A DNA stretch of 64,000 bases from Gigaspora margarita (lineage: Eukaryota; Glomeromycota; Glomeromycetes; Diversisporales; Gigasporaceae). Position numbers and translations under genes: made by a program. Shown in pieces: positions 21,661 through 32,942 of the stretch (the first letter of the stretch is position 1; each line of letters begins with the position of its first letter). Location: positions 43,110 through 107,109 of the forward strand of contig WTPW01002188.1 of NCBI GenBank assembly GCA_009809945.1. The letters run 5' to 3'. The notes below the pieces were generated by a model. That model was not told the DNA's origin and did no database searches. It saw only the letters and a list, made by a program, of their open reading frames with translations.

Positions 21661-22199
21661 AAGTAGTTTTGGACAAATGCAATACCATAAAAATATTAAA
21701 AATTTTTCTATGGTTATTATATCATTAATAAAAATTTTAGTTAAAAATGTTATAGGTATAGAAACTGTGAAATATATCTGATATTTCATGTATATTGTGA
21801 ATATCAAGTATTACCATGGCTTTACTATGCTAATCTATAATATTCACAACAGCCTATGAAATATCTATTACCTAACAATTTACAATATTTCAATCTTAGA
21901 TATTTTATTTTATTTAAAAAAATTTTTTACAAATTCGAAATTGTAACAATGAATAAAATTTCTAAAGTATCTATTATACAATAAACAAATTCAAAGTAGC
22001 TAATCTAACTTTAACTATTTAACTAATTTTAATCTAACCCTAACTTTATCTAAGGGCCATATTATTAATCATTTAATTATTTTTTATTAGAGGCCTACTC
22101 CCCCTCTTCCCTCCTTAATATAAATTTGGTCAGGTTTCTATATATAATTTCAATATTTTTTACTCCTCCTCCTCTCTAAAAAATCACCTGATTTTTGTT
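21661..22199. other. AT-rich spacer, no gene
   Basis: Imperfect inverted words around TTCATGTATATTGTGAATAT (21785-21860) and a short CTAACCCTAAC stretch at 22021-22045. Nothing else is supported. Confidence 0.4.
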
Positions 22200-22650
22200 A
22201 CTTCTCTAATTCTACTACTAAAATTTAACTATTTTGCTATGTTCTAAACTACTATCATATATTCATTATTATGCTATATTCTGTTCTAAAAAAAAAAAAT
22301 ATTAGTACTATATATATAAAAAATATAGAAATATATTACTGTGCTACTAATATTTCAAATTATTATACTTCTACTATTATGCTATATTAGTTATTGTGCT
22401 ATGTTCTATTTTTTTTTAAAAAAAAATATTAGTACTGTATAAAAAAATCTTGCTATATCATACTTCTACTATTATACTATATCTGTTATTGTACTATGTT
22501 CTATTTTAAAAAAAAAATGTTCTGCTATATAAAAAAAAATAAAAAATACTACTATACTATTAACTATCTTGTTACATTCTGAACTATCATAATTCTATTA
22601 TTGTATATTTGTTATCATACTATAAAAAAAAATGCAATATTAGTACTATA
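22200..22650. repeat. Degenerate tandem repeat (CTACTATTATGCTATATT units)
   Basis: About four units of roughly 100 bp containing TATTAGTACTATAT, ATACTTCTACTATTATGCTA and GTTATTGTACTATGTTCT. Related fragments lie at 39660-39780 and 43370-43450. Confidence 0.55.
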
Positions 22651-22799
22651 TTCCTCTAAAAATAAGCACTTCCTGAAAATAACTACCCTCTCCAATTAAT
22701 ATATACCTGAAAATAAGTACCCTTTATATCATATCAGTTAACCAATTTGTCATACTATTTATGACTGAGTTTTTTGTTATATACGTATAAATTTCTAAA

Positions 22800-23299
22800 A
22801 AAAATATATAAAATTAATATATAAGCTTTGAATTCATGATGTTTTTTCCTCTACATATTAACTTAAAATTAAAATTTTCGGAAATATAGAACAAGTAAAA
22901 AAGAAAAAATTGAGCTTAAAAATTGAATTAAAATTTTACCAATTTTGTACAAAACAAAAATGTAACTTCACCAAAAACAAATATTTTCAATTTTAAAATA
23001 AAAAGTTTATGTAAAATCATGCTGAACAACTTTACTTAGGCAATAGAAGTAGATTACCTTGTAAGAAAAATGGGTTATCTATGTACTAAAGTTAAAATTT
23101 ATCGTATTCTAATATAAAACTTTTTTTCTTATTAGGTACCTACTTTGGGCTCTTAAGCAAAGTTGTTTAGCATGTAATTTTACTCGTAATTGAGATCAAA
23201 ACATGTTTTCTCAAACCTTTTACTAAGTGAAAAATGGGGTTAAAGTTAGAAAAAAACTTCTTTTCTAAAAAATTTTTTTAGAAAAAAGTTATTTTCTAA
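22800..23299. mobile_element. Foldback element B, left arm
   Basis: Homologous to the left arm of element A (TTACTTAGGCAATAGAAGTA, TGGGCTCTTAAGCAAAGTTG, CCTTTTACTAAGTGAAAAAT). It breaks off at CTAA (23296-23299), where the LTR retrotransposon begins, and resumes with CTAA at 34508. The right arm is further split by the element at 34583-37065. Confidence 0.75.
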
Positions 23300-24238
23300 T
23301 GTTACAATAAGAAGGCCTTCTTGTTTTTCTTACTATAACAACAACATGGCTACAGGGATCCTTTAGCGGTTTATAGTGGTGTCCAAGAGGCAGGTATAAT
23401 TTCTCAGTCTGTAAGAAATTATACTCTTCTCTGTAGGCGGTTCGTGACAGTATTTAGATTTAATAATAGTTTCTTTATTTAATAATAATAAGCAAGAGAG
23501 CTATTCCTAGGCTTCTATTTCTAAGAAATCCTTTTTACGAAATATTTATTAGATATAAGGAGAAGTGGGGTATCTGAGTCTAATTTGACTAAGAGAAATG
23601 CTGTGTCTTTAAATACATTTTAGAATAAGCGTTATAAGTGTTGATTTACAATGATAAACGTTACAATCATCCTGAACGATATAAGCGTTATAAGCAATAT
23701 AATTGTTATAAGTGATATAAGCATTATAAGCGGTATAATCGTTATAAGCGGTATAAGCATTATAAGCGATATGAACTATTTTTTTTTTTTTTCAAGTTAA
23801 GGTGCTCACTTTGGAAGTAAGAGTTTTACAAGCCAACTGCAAGTGAAACTTTTTTATTTTGAAATGGTTTACTGAAGAACATCATTTTATTCAAGATATA
23901 TAAGATCAAGGGTTTTCAACATGGAGATTACCTGATATAGTACATTGACGAGAGTACAACTAGCCACACCTGCAACTTTTGGTTGCCTATTTAAGTAGCC
24001 ACCCAAAGGTTCTACTCTAGTTGCCATACCTGCAACCTGCATACCGGTCATTGCCTATTTTAAACTCTCTGATCAATGCCGTCTGCCAATCTCTCTTGTA
24101 TCACTAGAACAGTATGAACTATTCTAAATGTTCATCTTCTCAAATAATAATAACAATATATGAAATACTAAAAATAATAATAAAATAAAGATAATAAATA
24201 TTTTAATAAAAATAATATTAACTACTCATTCTATAACA
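23300..24238 (-). repeat. 3' LTR (with inserted retroposon)
   Basis: About 85-90% similar by eye to 33876-34507 once the insertion at 23781-24112 is removed. It includes a TATAAGCGGTATAAGCGTTA-type tandem repeat at 23650-23775. The inner boundary adjoins the plus-strand tract TTTCCGTCCCTTT (24239-24251), which is the polypurine tract AAAGGGACGGAAA on the coding strand. Confidence 0.85.
23781..24112 (-). mobile_element. 5'-truncated poly(A) retroposon inserted in the 3' LTR
   Basis: Flanked by the 11-bp direct repeat TATGAACTATT (23770-23780 and 24113-24123). On the minus strand it ends in a run of about 14 A. The other LTR lacks it, giving a true empty site. The body matches 7729-7990 (CCACCCAAAGGTTCTAC, GAGAGTACAACTAGCCACA). 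These are the marks of target-primed reverse transcription. Confidence 0.8.
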
Positions 24239-24412
24239 TTTCCGTCCCTTTAAGAAAATTTACTTCATAAATTCCTTCTCTAGTTCTTCTATTAAGAGGG
24301 TATAGTCTTCATCCTTTAACTTGATTATCTAAGTCATAGAAAGGTATTTGGTTTGGTGCATTAAGTCTTTTGAACAAATCGTAAAGATTTTTCTAATTCA
24401 TTGAGCTCCTTT

Positions 24413-24931
24413 TCAAATATTTTGGGTTTTTCTTTCACCTTTAACTTTTTGAATTTGCTCTCTAATTTGCGTTTGGTGTTCTGTCTGTTTCTCAATAATT
24501 GTTTCCAAGTAATAATGGGTCTCAATGGCCTGTATTTGTTCATGTTGAGATTGTTTAAATTTGGATAATTCTTGAAAAATTTTATCAACTTGTGCGGTCC
24601 AAGTTTCTCGAAGAAAAGGATTAGTTCTAGTAGTCTTCTGTGAATTAAGAGTCTGAGTCAAGTCTTCAAATAATTGAGCAGTAGCCTTAGGTTTTTTAGT
24701 GATAGTTGCAGTTAATAAGGCTTCTATGCCTTCATCGAAAGGTCTTAGTAATTCATTAAGTTCATTAGAAGGGTCTGGTTCTTTTGTTGAAGTAACATTG
24801 ATTACTTGTTCTAGATTTTGAGTATCCCATAAAATTATATTCTGGCTAAAAATTCTTAAATTATATTGGATAGCAGGGTCTTGTTTCCAAATAGAAAGAA
24901 ATTTTAAAGGACCAGTATGGTATTGGGTCAT
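24413..24931 (-). CDS. Extra open reading frame (172 aa) between integrase and 3' LTR
   Basis: An uninterrupted 172-codon frame in a retrotransposon whose other genes are all broken. It starts M-T-Q-Y-H-T-G-P-L and is predicted largely helical and Gln/Glu/Lys-rich, with a coiled-coil-like C-terminus (IEKQTEHQTQIREQIQKVKG). I see no transmembrane segment or signal peptide, so it does not look like an envelope protein. The position 3' of pol matches additional ORFs known in some Ty3 lineages. An overlapping frame (24361-24588) suggests the true end was shifted. Function unknown. Confidence 0.55.
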   Translation of the reverse strand: MTQYHTGPLKFLSIWKQDPAIQYNLRIFSQNIILWDTQNLEQVINVTSTKEPDPSNELNELLRPFDEGIEALLTATITKKPKATAQLFEDLTQTLNSQKTTRTNPFLRETWTAQVDKIFQELSKFKQSQHEQIQAIETHYYLETIIEKQTEHQTQIREQIQKVKGERKTQNI

Positions 24932-25299
24932 AAAGTAGTAGATTTTATTTTAGGGGTTTTGGTAATATATCTGAAAAAATTAATCAGAGTTTAAAGTTAT
25001 ATATATGTAATAAAGTAGCACAATGATTTTATAGGGCAGAGTACAAAGTTTTATACTAATGTCACTCCCTTTTACAATAAATTTCTTCCAGAAATTTCTA
25101 ATCTTCGATTACGATTATTGGTTCCTATATCTGTTTCTCGTAGTACTTAGCTAGTCTATTACTATTATAGTATTTTTGTAAAGTCTTTTCTTTCAAATTT
25201 CAGAGTTTATATACACCATTGTTTAATTTTTCTTGGATTATAAAGGGTTCAATTCTTTTATCTTCAAATTTAGCAGATAGTGACATTTCTAATTCTTTT

Positions 25300-27125
25300 C
25301 GTTGTATTCATAGTTTCTTCTTTTATCTTCTTATCAAAATATTTCTTCTTTTTTCTTGTAATTTTCTAGTATTTTTTCTAGCTTCTTTTTGTAACATTGG
25401 TAATTTTTCTATTAATTCATAAGCACATTGGAGTATACTATTTTGTATATCTATTTCTGTATCTATAGTGTCTACAGGATGTACTAAAATAAGAGCTTCT
25501 ATGAGTAAGGTGGCTTGTCTTCCATAGACTAACTGAAATAGAGTATATCTAGTAGTAGTATATCTTTTTGTTCGATAGACTAAGAGAATAGCAGGTATGT
25601 ATAAATCCCAGTCATCATCTTTTTTTACTTTTGCAAGAGATTCACATAGTGTTAAATTGAGTCTTTCAACCATTCCATTTGTCTAAGAGTGATATGGTGA
25701 AGAGAATTTATGTTTGATGAGAACTTTTTCACATAGTATTCGTATACCATATGTTTCTGAAAATAAGCTACATCCAAAAATAAGCTACCCCCCCTGTTTT
25801 GATCCAAAAACGTAAAAACGCCTTTGACCTAAAAATAAGCTACCCCCTTTGTCACACCAAAAGATAATAACAAAATTTTTAGTTCCGAAAATAAGCTACT
25901 CTCACAATCGATTATACTCGCTACATAGTAAAGTCATAATAATTTTACTATGTAAATCAATTATGAGTGCTTAAGTAAACTTATTGATAATATCAAAATA
26001 CGTATATCCTAAAATTTTCATATAATTTGGATAACTTTTTATTATTTGACTTTTAATTTTTACGTTCAACAGAAAATTTTAATTTTTTTTAAAAAACATA
26101 TTCGTTGAGCATAAAACTTAAAAGTCAAATAATAAAAAGTTCTCTGATTTATATGAAAATTTCAGGATATATGTATTTTGACCTTTAGAATAAGTTTACT
26201 TAAGCGATCATAATCGATTTACATAGTAAAATTATAACTTTACTATGTAGCAATTATAATCGATTTACTAAAATAAGCTGCCCCAATTTTTTGTGTTCAA
26301 AATCGAACAATTTATTTTCAAAATTGGACAATTTATTTTTGAAAACATATGGTAATACAACATATTTGTTTATTTGTTATTATTAATTTTACTTTTTAGA
26401 GTTTTGTATCTGAAAATAAGCTACCCTTTTTTATGCATTAAATTAATTAAAATAGTAAATAACCCAAAAATAAGCTATCCCCAGATTTTTTGTATTAAAA
26501 ATCAGCAAAAAAAGGTTGCTTATTTTCAGAAACATACGGTAGTTTTGCTAATAAAGTTTCTTTCTTGGTCAGAGAGTATAATCTTTAGAGTTCCATGTCT
26601 ACAGATAATTTCTTCAAAAATAAATTGAGTGAGAGTATTGGTACCAGCATCAGGTATAGCATGGGCTTCTGGCCATCTTGTTAGATAGTCTGTAGCAACG
26701 ATGATATAATGGTTGTTTTGGGCAGTTAGTAGAAGAGGTTCTACAAGATCAATTCCAACTCTTTCAAAAGCATGTCCTATTTGAATTGGATGAAGGGGTT
26801 CTTTTCTTCTTTCCTTTTGTCTTTTCTAGCATCTTTCACAAGTCTTTACATATTCTTGAATGTCTCGGTACATTTGATTCCAATAATATCATTCAGCTAT
26901 TTTATAGTACATAGCATCAGTTCCCAAATGTTCAGCAGTGGAATATTTATACTTCATATATAGGATCAGTTCTACTTCTGTTCATTTGATAACTCAAAAA
27001 GGGTGTTCAGAATCTTTTCTGTTTTTTTTATATAGGAGATTATGTCTAATTTCAAAATATCGAGCCTGATTAATTAATTGTTTCTTTTGATAATCTGTAA
27101 ATTCTATGGGTACTTTGTCTGATTC
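25300..27125 (-). pseudogene. Integrase region of the Ty3 element
   Basis: On the minus strand: a zinc-binding remnant (YYWNQMYRDIQEY, CERC) near 26890-26820, then GIDLVEPLLL with the first catalytic Asp near 26750. TDYLTRWPEAHAIPDAGTNT follows near 26690-26640, then LSD (second Asp) near 26570. After the nested element come SSPYHS and NGMVERLN (catalytic Glu, about 25660). A C-terminal SH3-like tail has KFEDKRIEPFIIQEKLNNG (25225-25290). Stops such as TAG in CERCQ and TGA at a Trp position break it. Insertions at 25747-26539 and, just upstream, 27132-27328 interrupt the region. Confidence 0.75.
25747..26539. mobile_element. Mariner-type foldback element (family M), copy 1
   Basis: TA target duplication (25745-25746 and 26540-26541). 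Ends are CCATATGTTTCTGAAAATAA on the left and CCGTATGTTTCTGAAAATAA reversed on the right. The interior is palindromic: ACTATGTAAATC, CTTAAGTAAACTTATT, AAAAGTCAAATAATAAAAAG and their inverted forms. No transposase. The core recurs at 37710, 38243, 45890, 52200, 54230 and 56200. Confidence 0.75.
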
Positions 27126-27131
27126 TAGGTA

Positions 27132-27328
27132 CAGTCAGATCTCTCTAAATGCATAGCATTGGGACCATAGTAAAAATTTTCAAAAACATGCATTTAGAGA
27201 GTTTATGCATTTAGAGAGGTAAAAATCTATAAGTGTTATATTAAGTTGGGCCAAAAAAAAGCTATGTATTTAGAGAGATTTTACTTAGATATGCATTTAG
27301 GAAGGTTGCATTTAGGGAGGTCCGACTG
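27132..27328. mobile_element. Tc1/mariner-type MITE (197 bp)
   Basis: TA duplications at 27130-27131 and 27329-27330. Ends CAGTCAGATCTCTCTAAATG and, reversed, CAGTCGGACCTCCCTAAATG. The interior repeats GCATTTAGAGAG. It lies in the integrase-RNase H part of the Ty3 element. Confidence 0.8.
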
Positions 27329-27349
27329 TAATTATAAAGTTAAATATAA

Positions 27350-28045
27350 TGATCTAAATTCATGATCTAGATGGTTTATCTGTTTGTGTCAAAGGCGTGA
27401 TAAAGTATCAACATTAGAGTGAATTCTGCCTAGTTTATGAAGGATTTCAAAGTTATAGGGTTGGAGTTTAAGGATCCATCTTCCAATCCTTTTTTCGGGT
27501 TTAGCAGAGCAAAGCTATTTTAAAGCAGAGTAGTCTGTAACTAATATAAAGTGAGTAGTGCCTAAATATTTGTGAAAGTGTTCAATAGCCCACACTATAG
27601 CAGTACATTCTAATTCTGTAGCGCCATAGTTTAATTCTTCTTTTCAAAGGCTTTTGCTTGTATATACGATTGGATGTTCTTTTTGATTGTGGTCTAGTTG
27701 GCTAAGTGTGGCACCAAATCTATAGTAAAAAGTATCAGTAGCCAAAATAAATGTCTTTTTAAAATCTGAGTAGGCTAATATGAGTGCAGCCATAAGTCAG
27801 CCTTTTAATTCTATAAAGGCTTCTTGTTGGATATAAGTTCATCGGTATGGTTCATCTTTTTGTAATAATCGATTTAGTGGTTTAGCAATAGCAGAAAAGT
27901 TTTGGATAAATTGTTTGTAATATCTAGCTAATCCTAAGAATGAGCGAAGTTGGGTTATATTTCGAGCGGTTGTATCTTTTGAATAGCTTCTATTTTTGCA
28001 GGGTCTGGAGCTATTCCACTAGGTGCGATGATATGGTAAAAGTTG
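27350..28045 (-). pseudogene. RNase H region of the Ty3 element
   Basis: Minus-strand motifs: RSFLGLARYYKQF at about 27940 (RT-RNase H connection), FILATDTFYYRFGATLSQLD near 27750-27690, GATELECTAIVWAIEHFHKY near 27625-27570, VTDYSAL near 27540 and LHKLGRIHSNVDTLSRL near 27430-27380. Trp of ALKWL is now TAG and Trp of EPYRW is TGA (27839-27841). Chain order and motifs match the Ty3 RNase H. Confidence 0.8.
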
Positions 28046-28049
28046 TATC

Positions 28050-28700
28050 CAGAAATTACATTTCTCGATGTTAAGGCATAATCCAGCTTTCTTAATTCTT
28101 CGAAAAACTTCATTTAAATGTCTAAGGTGGTCATCAAATGTTTGAGAATATACTATAGTATTGTCTAGATATACTACTACAAACTTCTATACAATCCTAT
28201 CATATACTTGATCCATAAGTCTTTGGAATATAGCAGGGGCATTACAAAGTCCGAAAGGCATCACATTAAACTCATAGATTCCATAGCGGGTTACAAATGT
28301 AGTTTTTTCTTTGTCTTGAGGGTGCATTGCAACTTGCCAGTATTCACTTGCAAGATGCAAAGTAGAAAACCAATGTAATCCAGCAAGGGTATTTAACATT
28401 TCATCTATGCGAGGCAGAGAGTAGGCATCCTTTTTGGTAATATTGTAAGCTTCCTATAGTCTACACAAAAGTGTAATTTACTATTTTTCTTTTTCACTAA
28501 AACAACAGAGGAAGTCTGGGAACTATTAGAGGGTTAGATCAGTTTATGTTTCATCATCTGTTGAATTTTCTCTTTGATAAATATCTGTTCAGTTGGGGGT
28601 ACAGAGTAAGATCTAGAGCGAATTGGAGGTACTTCTTCTGTAATGATATAATGAGAAACTAAGTCAGTTCTATCATGTCTGTTGCAAAAATATCTGCAAA
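28050..28700 (-). pseudogene. Reverse transcriptase of the Ty3 element, catalytic YLDD changed to YLDN
   Basis: Minus-strand order: EEVPPIRSRSYSVPPTEQIF (about 28645-28585), VVLVKKKNSKLHFCVDYRKL (about 28510-28450), LPRIDEML, then an open stretch 28187-28399 with ASEYWQVAMHPQDKEKTTF and MPFGLCNAPAIFQRLMDQ. Then VVVYLDNTIVYSQTFDDHL (about 28180-28130). The second catalytic Asp is Asn (GAT to AAT). A TAG lies just before FVVVYL. Inactive. Confidence 0.85.
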
Positions 28701-28869
28701 TTTTTCAAGTAATTGTCTAAATCTAAGTCCTTGGTCAGCAGTAAGAGGGCCTATATTTAATAAGGTACTAGGAGTTAAGGTATATTCTTTATAGAGAATA
28801 AGGGTATCTATACTATATACAGGGGTAGGTATTAAATCTAGGAGGTAATGTTCAAGAGGTCTATCTATA

Positions 28870-29515
28870 CTATTATCTGAATCAATAGGTAGTTTGTCAT
28901 CCTACCTAGGATTATCTAAAAATTTTGATTGGTAAAAAGAATTGTAAGAGCATTAGTTCTTTGCTGTAGGTATTGGGTATCTTGTTGAATAAATTGAAGT
29001 AGTCATTGGTTAAAGATTTCAAGTTTCTGAACTTGTTGTTGGAGTTGTTCAATAGTCTGGTTCTGTAGAGTGACTTGTTGTAAGTCTTCTAAAGCATCTA
29101 TAGTAACAATATTCTGATTATCTTCGACAGTTTTTTCTGGTACAGTTTCTGGTTCTGGTTCAAATATGGATAGTGGAGGAGGTTCACAGTCAGCACAGTA
29201 TTCATCATGTTCATCTAATTCTTTTTGGTATTTAATATGAAGACATTCTTTTCAAAGATCAACAGGGTTTGTGAAATTTCTTCTAAGATTAGCAAGAGCA
29301 GTTTTCTTACAAAATTCAGGATGGCTAGTATCAAAAAAAATTTCAAGGGCTTGTTGTAATTGAGTTTCTTTATTGTCTTCCAAAAGACCATATTTAGTAC
29401 AAAGTATTAGAGATATTTCTTCTGGGCTCCATGGTTGGTGAATTCAATCGATCACTTGAGGTTCTAAGGCTTCAGCTACATGTTGGTTACTTTTTTCTAA
29501 AAAAATCTTGGCTAG
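28870..29515 (-). pseudogene. Coiled-coil spacer region of the Ty3 polyprotein
   Basis: On the minus strand: WSPEEISLILCTKYGLLED, then LQQALEIFFDTSHPEFCKKT, an acidic stretch EPEPETVPEKTVEDN, and a heptad-rich LQQVTLQNQTIEQLQQQVQK. TGA interrupts at presumptive Trp positions (IDW-I, VDLW-K). It lies between the CCHC region and RT. No specific function recognised. Confidence 0.5.
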
Positions 29516-29801
29516 TAGGGTTCCGCAATTTGATTTGATCTTCAAATATTTGAATCAAATATTTGATCAAATTCAAATTCAAATTTGATTATATTTGATT
29601 TGATCAAATTCAAATCTGGCCAAATTTGATTTGATTTGACAAATATTTGATTTAATTTGAAAATTACTATTAAAAATTCAAATTCAAATCAAATTTAAAT
29701 CCAAATATTTGAATCAAATCAAATTCAAATCAGGGTCAATTTGATTTGATCAAATTCAAATTGACCCAATATTTGATTTGATTTGAATTTGAGGAACCCT
29801 A
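29516..29801. mobile_element. hAT-type MITE (family H) with AAATCAAA/GATTTGAT interior, copy 1
   Basis: Exact 8-bp duplication TTGGCTAG at 29508-29515 and 29802-29809. Ends TAGGGTTCC on both sides (TAGGGTTCCGCAATTTGAT and, reversed, TAGGGTTCCTCAAATTCAAA). The whole interior is built of TTTGATTTGAATTC-like words on both strands. A second copy is at 50364-50628. Confidence 0.85.
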
Positions 29802-30274
29802 TTGGCTAGTTTGTAAATGCGAGTTTGGTTTATTTTATATTGAGATCCAGCACTATAGTTAGACTCAGTATAATGTCTGATTCTAGTTCACAAGTTATAG
29901 TTAGGGTTATAAAGAATATCCTGTTCTGCCTTATAAGTATAGAGGTGTTCGAGGTCACAAAACCAAAGAGCTTGTTCGAGGCTTTCTAAGCTATACATTC
30001 TGAAGATAGGTCTGGTTTTTCACAAATCTTGTATAGGACAAGGGTTCTACATTCATCTCCTTGGTCATAATAATAGATGCGTTGAGGGTTATTAGGAGCA
30101 AGTTCATAGTGGTAGTCAGAATAATATCCATGACAAACAAACTGATTGTTAAGGGCTCATAAGTCATCTTGTCTATTGGACTTTTTGTAGTAACAGCAAT
30201 GATGAGTATGTTTTGAACTGTAATTATATAGTCTTTTGGCTTTAACTGTATCAGAGTCACATCCACATTGACAA

Positions 30275-30545
30275 ACTCAGTTCTGTCCTTGAGGATTGCA
30301 AGAGGACAATCAATAGCAATATGGCCTGTTATTCTACAAGTATAGCGAATATTCTCAGGTCAGTTCTGATACAGATGGTCATTTCCATTGCAAATGTGAC
30401 AAAAGGTCTATCTGGGTAATTGTTGTGAACAATAGACAGCAATATGTCCTTCTTGTTGACAACGGTTACAACAATTGGTAGGCAATTAGCAAAGAAGTGA
30501 TCAGGTGATCCACAGTTTCCACATACATGAAGGCTAGGAGGGTTT
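30275..30545 (-). pseudogene. CCHC zinc-knuckle cluster of the Ty3 element
   Basis: Minus strand, two frames: CGNCGSPDHFFANC, CNRCQQEGHIAVYC, CHICNGNDHLYQN (final Cys codon now TGA) and YTCRITGHIAIDCP. Three keep the C-x2-C-x4-H-x4-C spacing of retroviral-type nucleic-acid-binding knuckles. They lie downstream of the protease remnant, not at the end of gag, which is an unusual order. Confidence 0.7.
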
Positions 30546-30779
30546 CGTCTTCTATGTCTAGGCTAATAGATAATCTATGGGTTGGCATCATCATTAGAGG
30601 TAGAGATCATATCTGGTTCTTGGTTGAAAGTATAAGCTTCTTGGGGTACTAAATATTCTTGTTTATAAGTATCTAATTCAGCAGGATTAGTAATAGTAGG
30701 TTGCGATAGTAATAGTTGGTTGCTTTCATAGGAGGTAGAGATAGTATGTTTCTTGTTTTTCTATCTAAATAAATATTGA

Positions 30780-31626
30780 TCATTTTTTTAATTATAACTA
30801 GCTTCAATTTTCTTTACCGGTCATTTCCAAGTAACAGAAAGTAGGATGTAGCAGGAACAACTTCAACTGTAATAGGTATAACAGCACTATCAATTTTTAC
30901 AGGTAGGCCTCAAATTATTTCTAGAGGGTGAGCAGAGGTTCTGGTAGCAAATATAATGAGGCTAGTAGAGGCTTGTTCTATTTTCAATCCTAAGTTTTAA
31001 ACTACTTGGTAAGCAATCATACTAATAGAAACTCTACTATCAATAATAGCTTGATAGGGTTTTTGGTTTAGTTGGACATTGCATTTAACAGGTGTAGTAT
31101 GAGTAGGTGTCTGAATCAAGTTAGCAGTTTTTGCTTCTTCATACAAGTAAGAGGATAAGGAAGTGTGAAAAGAGGTATTGTTCAAAAGTGTTTCCCATTT
31201 CTGTGAGTTAAGAGTCTGGCTAGAAGAGGTACTAGTAGAGGTAGAAGGAGTTTTATCAAGATAATTAACATTTCTATAATAAGGTAAGGGGTATGATTGG
31301 AGGTCTCTATAAAGAGTTAGAGAATTTATCACGATTTCTAGAATGGTAGTCATCTCGGTCATTATAGTTATCTCTATTTTATGAATAGTTTCGATCTCGA
31401 TTATAATTGTTTCTATTCTTATTATAATTATCTCGGCTTCTGGATCTGTTTCTATATGAGTCTTGTTGGCGATTGTTGTTATTGTTGGATTGTCTATTTC
31501 TTTTTCGTTCTTAATTTTGGTCAAGTTTTTTGGTTCAACAATGAGCAATGAAATGTCTAGTTCTACTATAGTAGTAATAAATAGGAGGTTGTTTGATTGG
31601 ATTAGCTTGCTTAGAGGAGTCAGCAT
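30780..31626 (-). pseudogene. Aspartic protease region of the Ty3 element
   Basis: Open from 31626 to 30997 on the minus strand, with a Ser/Thr-rich linker (TSTSTSSSQTLNSQKW) and then VKCNVQLNQKPYQAIIDSRV. The catalytic DSG triad reads DSR (Gly to Arg, a G to A change). Downstream remnants include LPVKIDSAVIPITVEVVPA and FLLLGND, the usual protease C-terminal block. Inactive. Confidence 0.65.
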
Positions 31627-31687
31627 AGTTTATGGAGAGATTAGCAGGTTGTTGCTTCTGGGCAAGATTAATGCTGAGTTGAGCAAT

Positions 31688-32942
31688 CTAATCAGTTAAT
31701 TGTTTAATGGCTTTGTCTATATCTGTATTAGAAAAAGCTATAAGTTTTCTAGTTTCCCATTTGCAAGCAGTTTTCATGGCAGTAGCAAGATCAGCAGGTT
31801 TTGAAGCTTGAACATTGATAGCAAACTCAGGGCGGAGTCCTTGGATAAAGAGTTGTTTCAAAAAGTCTCCAGGAAAAGCATCGTCAAGATCAATGTGTTT
31901 TTTTAATTTTCTAAATTGGTTAATATATTCATCAACAGAGTTAGCACCTTGCTTAATTTCAAAGAGTTGTTTTTGCCATAGAGCTTTTTGTTTAGAAGTG
32001 ATAAAGCAAGCTTTAAACAAGTATTTAAAACTTGTATCTTGAGCATTTCTATCACTGAAGGCAATAGAAGCATTTGCAAAAGAGAAATACTAGTCTAAAG
32101 CAATTCTTTTCAAATATACAGAAACAAGTTCTGATTGGCAACAGCAGCACATTTAAATTCAGTATACTATTCAAGTGGATCTTGGGTTCCATCACCACTA
32201 AAGAAGTTAACAGAAAGGAGATTCTTTTCAGGCCCTCCATTTATAAAAGCAGCGGCAAGGGTATTTATAGCATTGGTAGCATCAGCTATAGCTTGTTGAG
32301 CCATATTAGGTGGTAAATTGATTACAGGAGAATTGAGTATAGGTAAGTTGATTGTAGGTGGTAGTAAAGGAGGTGCTTGGTTTTCCTTAGTAGTTTCAGG
32401 TGCAGTATCAGGTAGATGTTAATTTAGTTCAAAGGTAGTAGTATTCTCAAAGAATTGTTCAAGATCAACTTCTAGTTGTCAGGATGTTAAAGGTACAGAA
32501 CTTGCAGTTAAACTAATACATGGGATTCAGGAAGAATGAGAGCTAGTAGTACTATAGTTGTCACCAAAAGGATATAGATTAGGGCTAAAAGAGGGGGCAA
32601 CAAGAGTATCAAGGAAAGGTGTAGTAGTAAGGGTTCAGCTAGATATATCAGCAATAGAAGAGCCAAAGTCTGAGTAAGAGTTGTATGGTCAGTAATAAGA
32701 TTCAGGTTCGGATTAAGGTAATAGTCAAAAACAGTATAATCATCAAAGTCTATAGGAGGTAGGATAGTACAGTTAGCATATCATTGGAGAATGGCAAGAG
32801 CAATTTTTCCTGAATTTACAATGTCTACTTGGTAGCAGCAGCTAAAAATAATATCTCTGATACAGGTACGAATAGTAGAAGAGTCTCGGGTAGCAGTTAG
32901 ACGAGCAAAATTACTATAGTAGAATTCATCTAAAGCCATCAT
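31688..32942 (-). pseudogene. Gag region of the Ty3 element
   Basis: Starts with MMALDEFYYSNFARLTATRD at 32942 (minus). The middle has FSGDGTQDPLEWYTEFKCAA (about 32195-32130). The C-terminal part, 32020-31688, is open and contains LWQKQLFEIKQGANSVDEYI and FIQGLRPEFAINVQ, the pattern of the retrotransposon gag domain (W...L...QG...V..Y...F..L). One TGA sits at a likely Trp, and a frameshift separates the two halves. Confidence 0.7.

Noticed and set aside
24413-24931. Retroviral-type envelope gene in the Ty3 element
   Set aside because: The position fits, but there is no signal peptide, transmembrane helix or Cys pattern; the sequence is Gln/Glu-rich and helical.
25219-25422. Plus-strand frames within 24-33 kb (for example 25219-25422 and 31463-31699)
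   Set aside because: Antisense shadows of the minus-strand Ty3 integrase and gag-pol.
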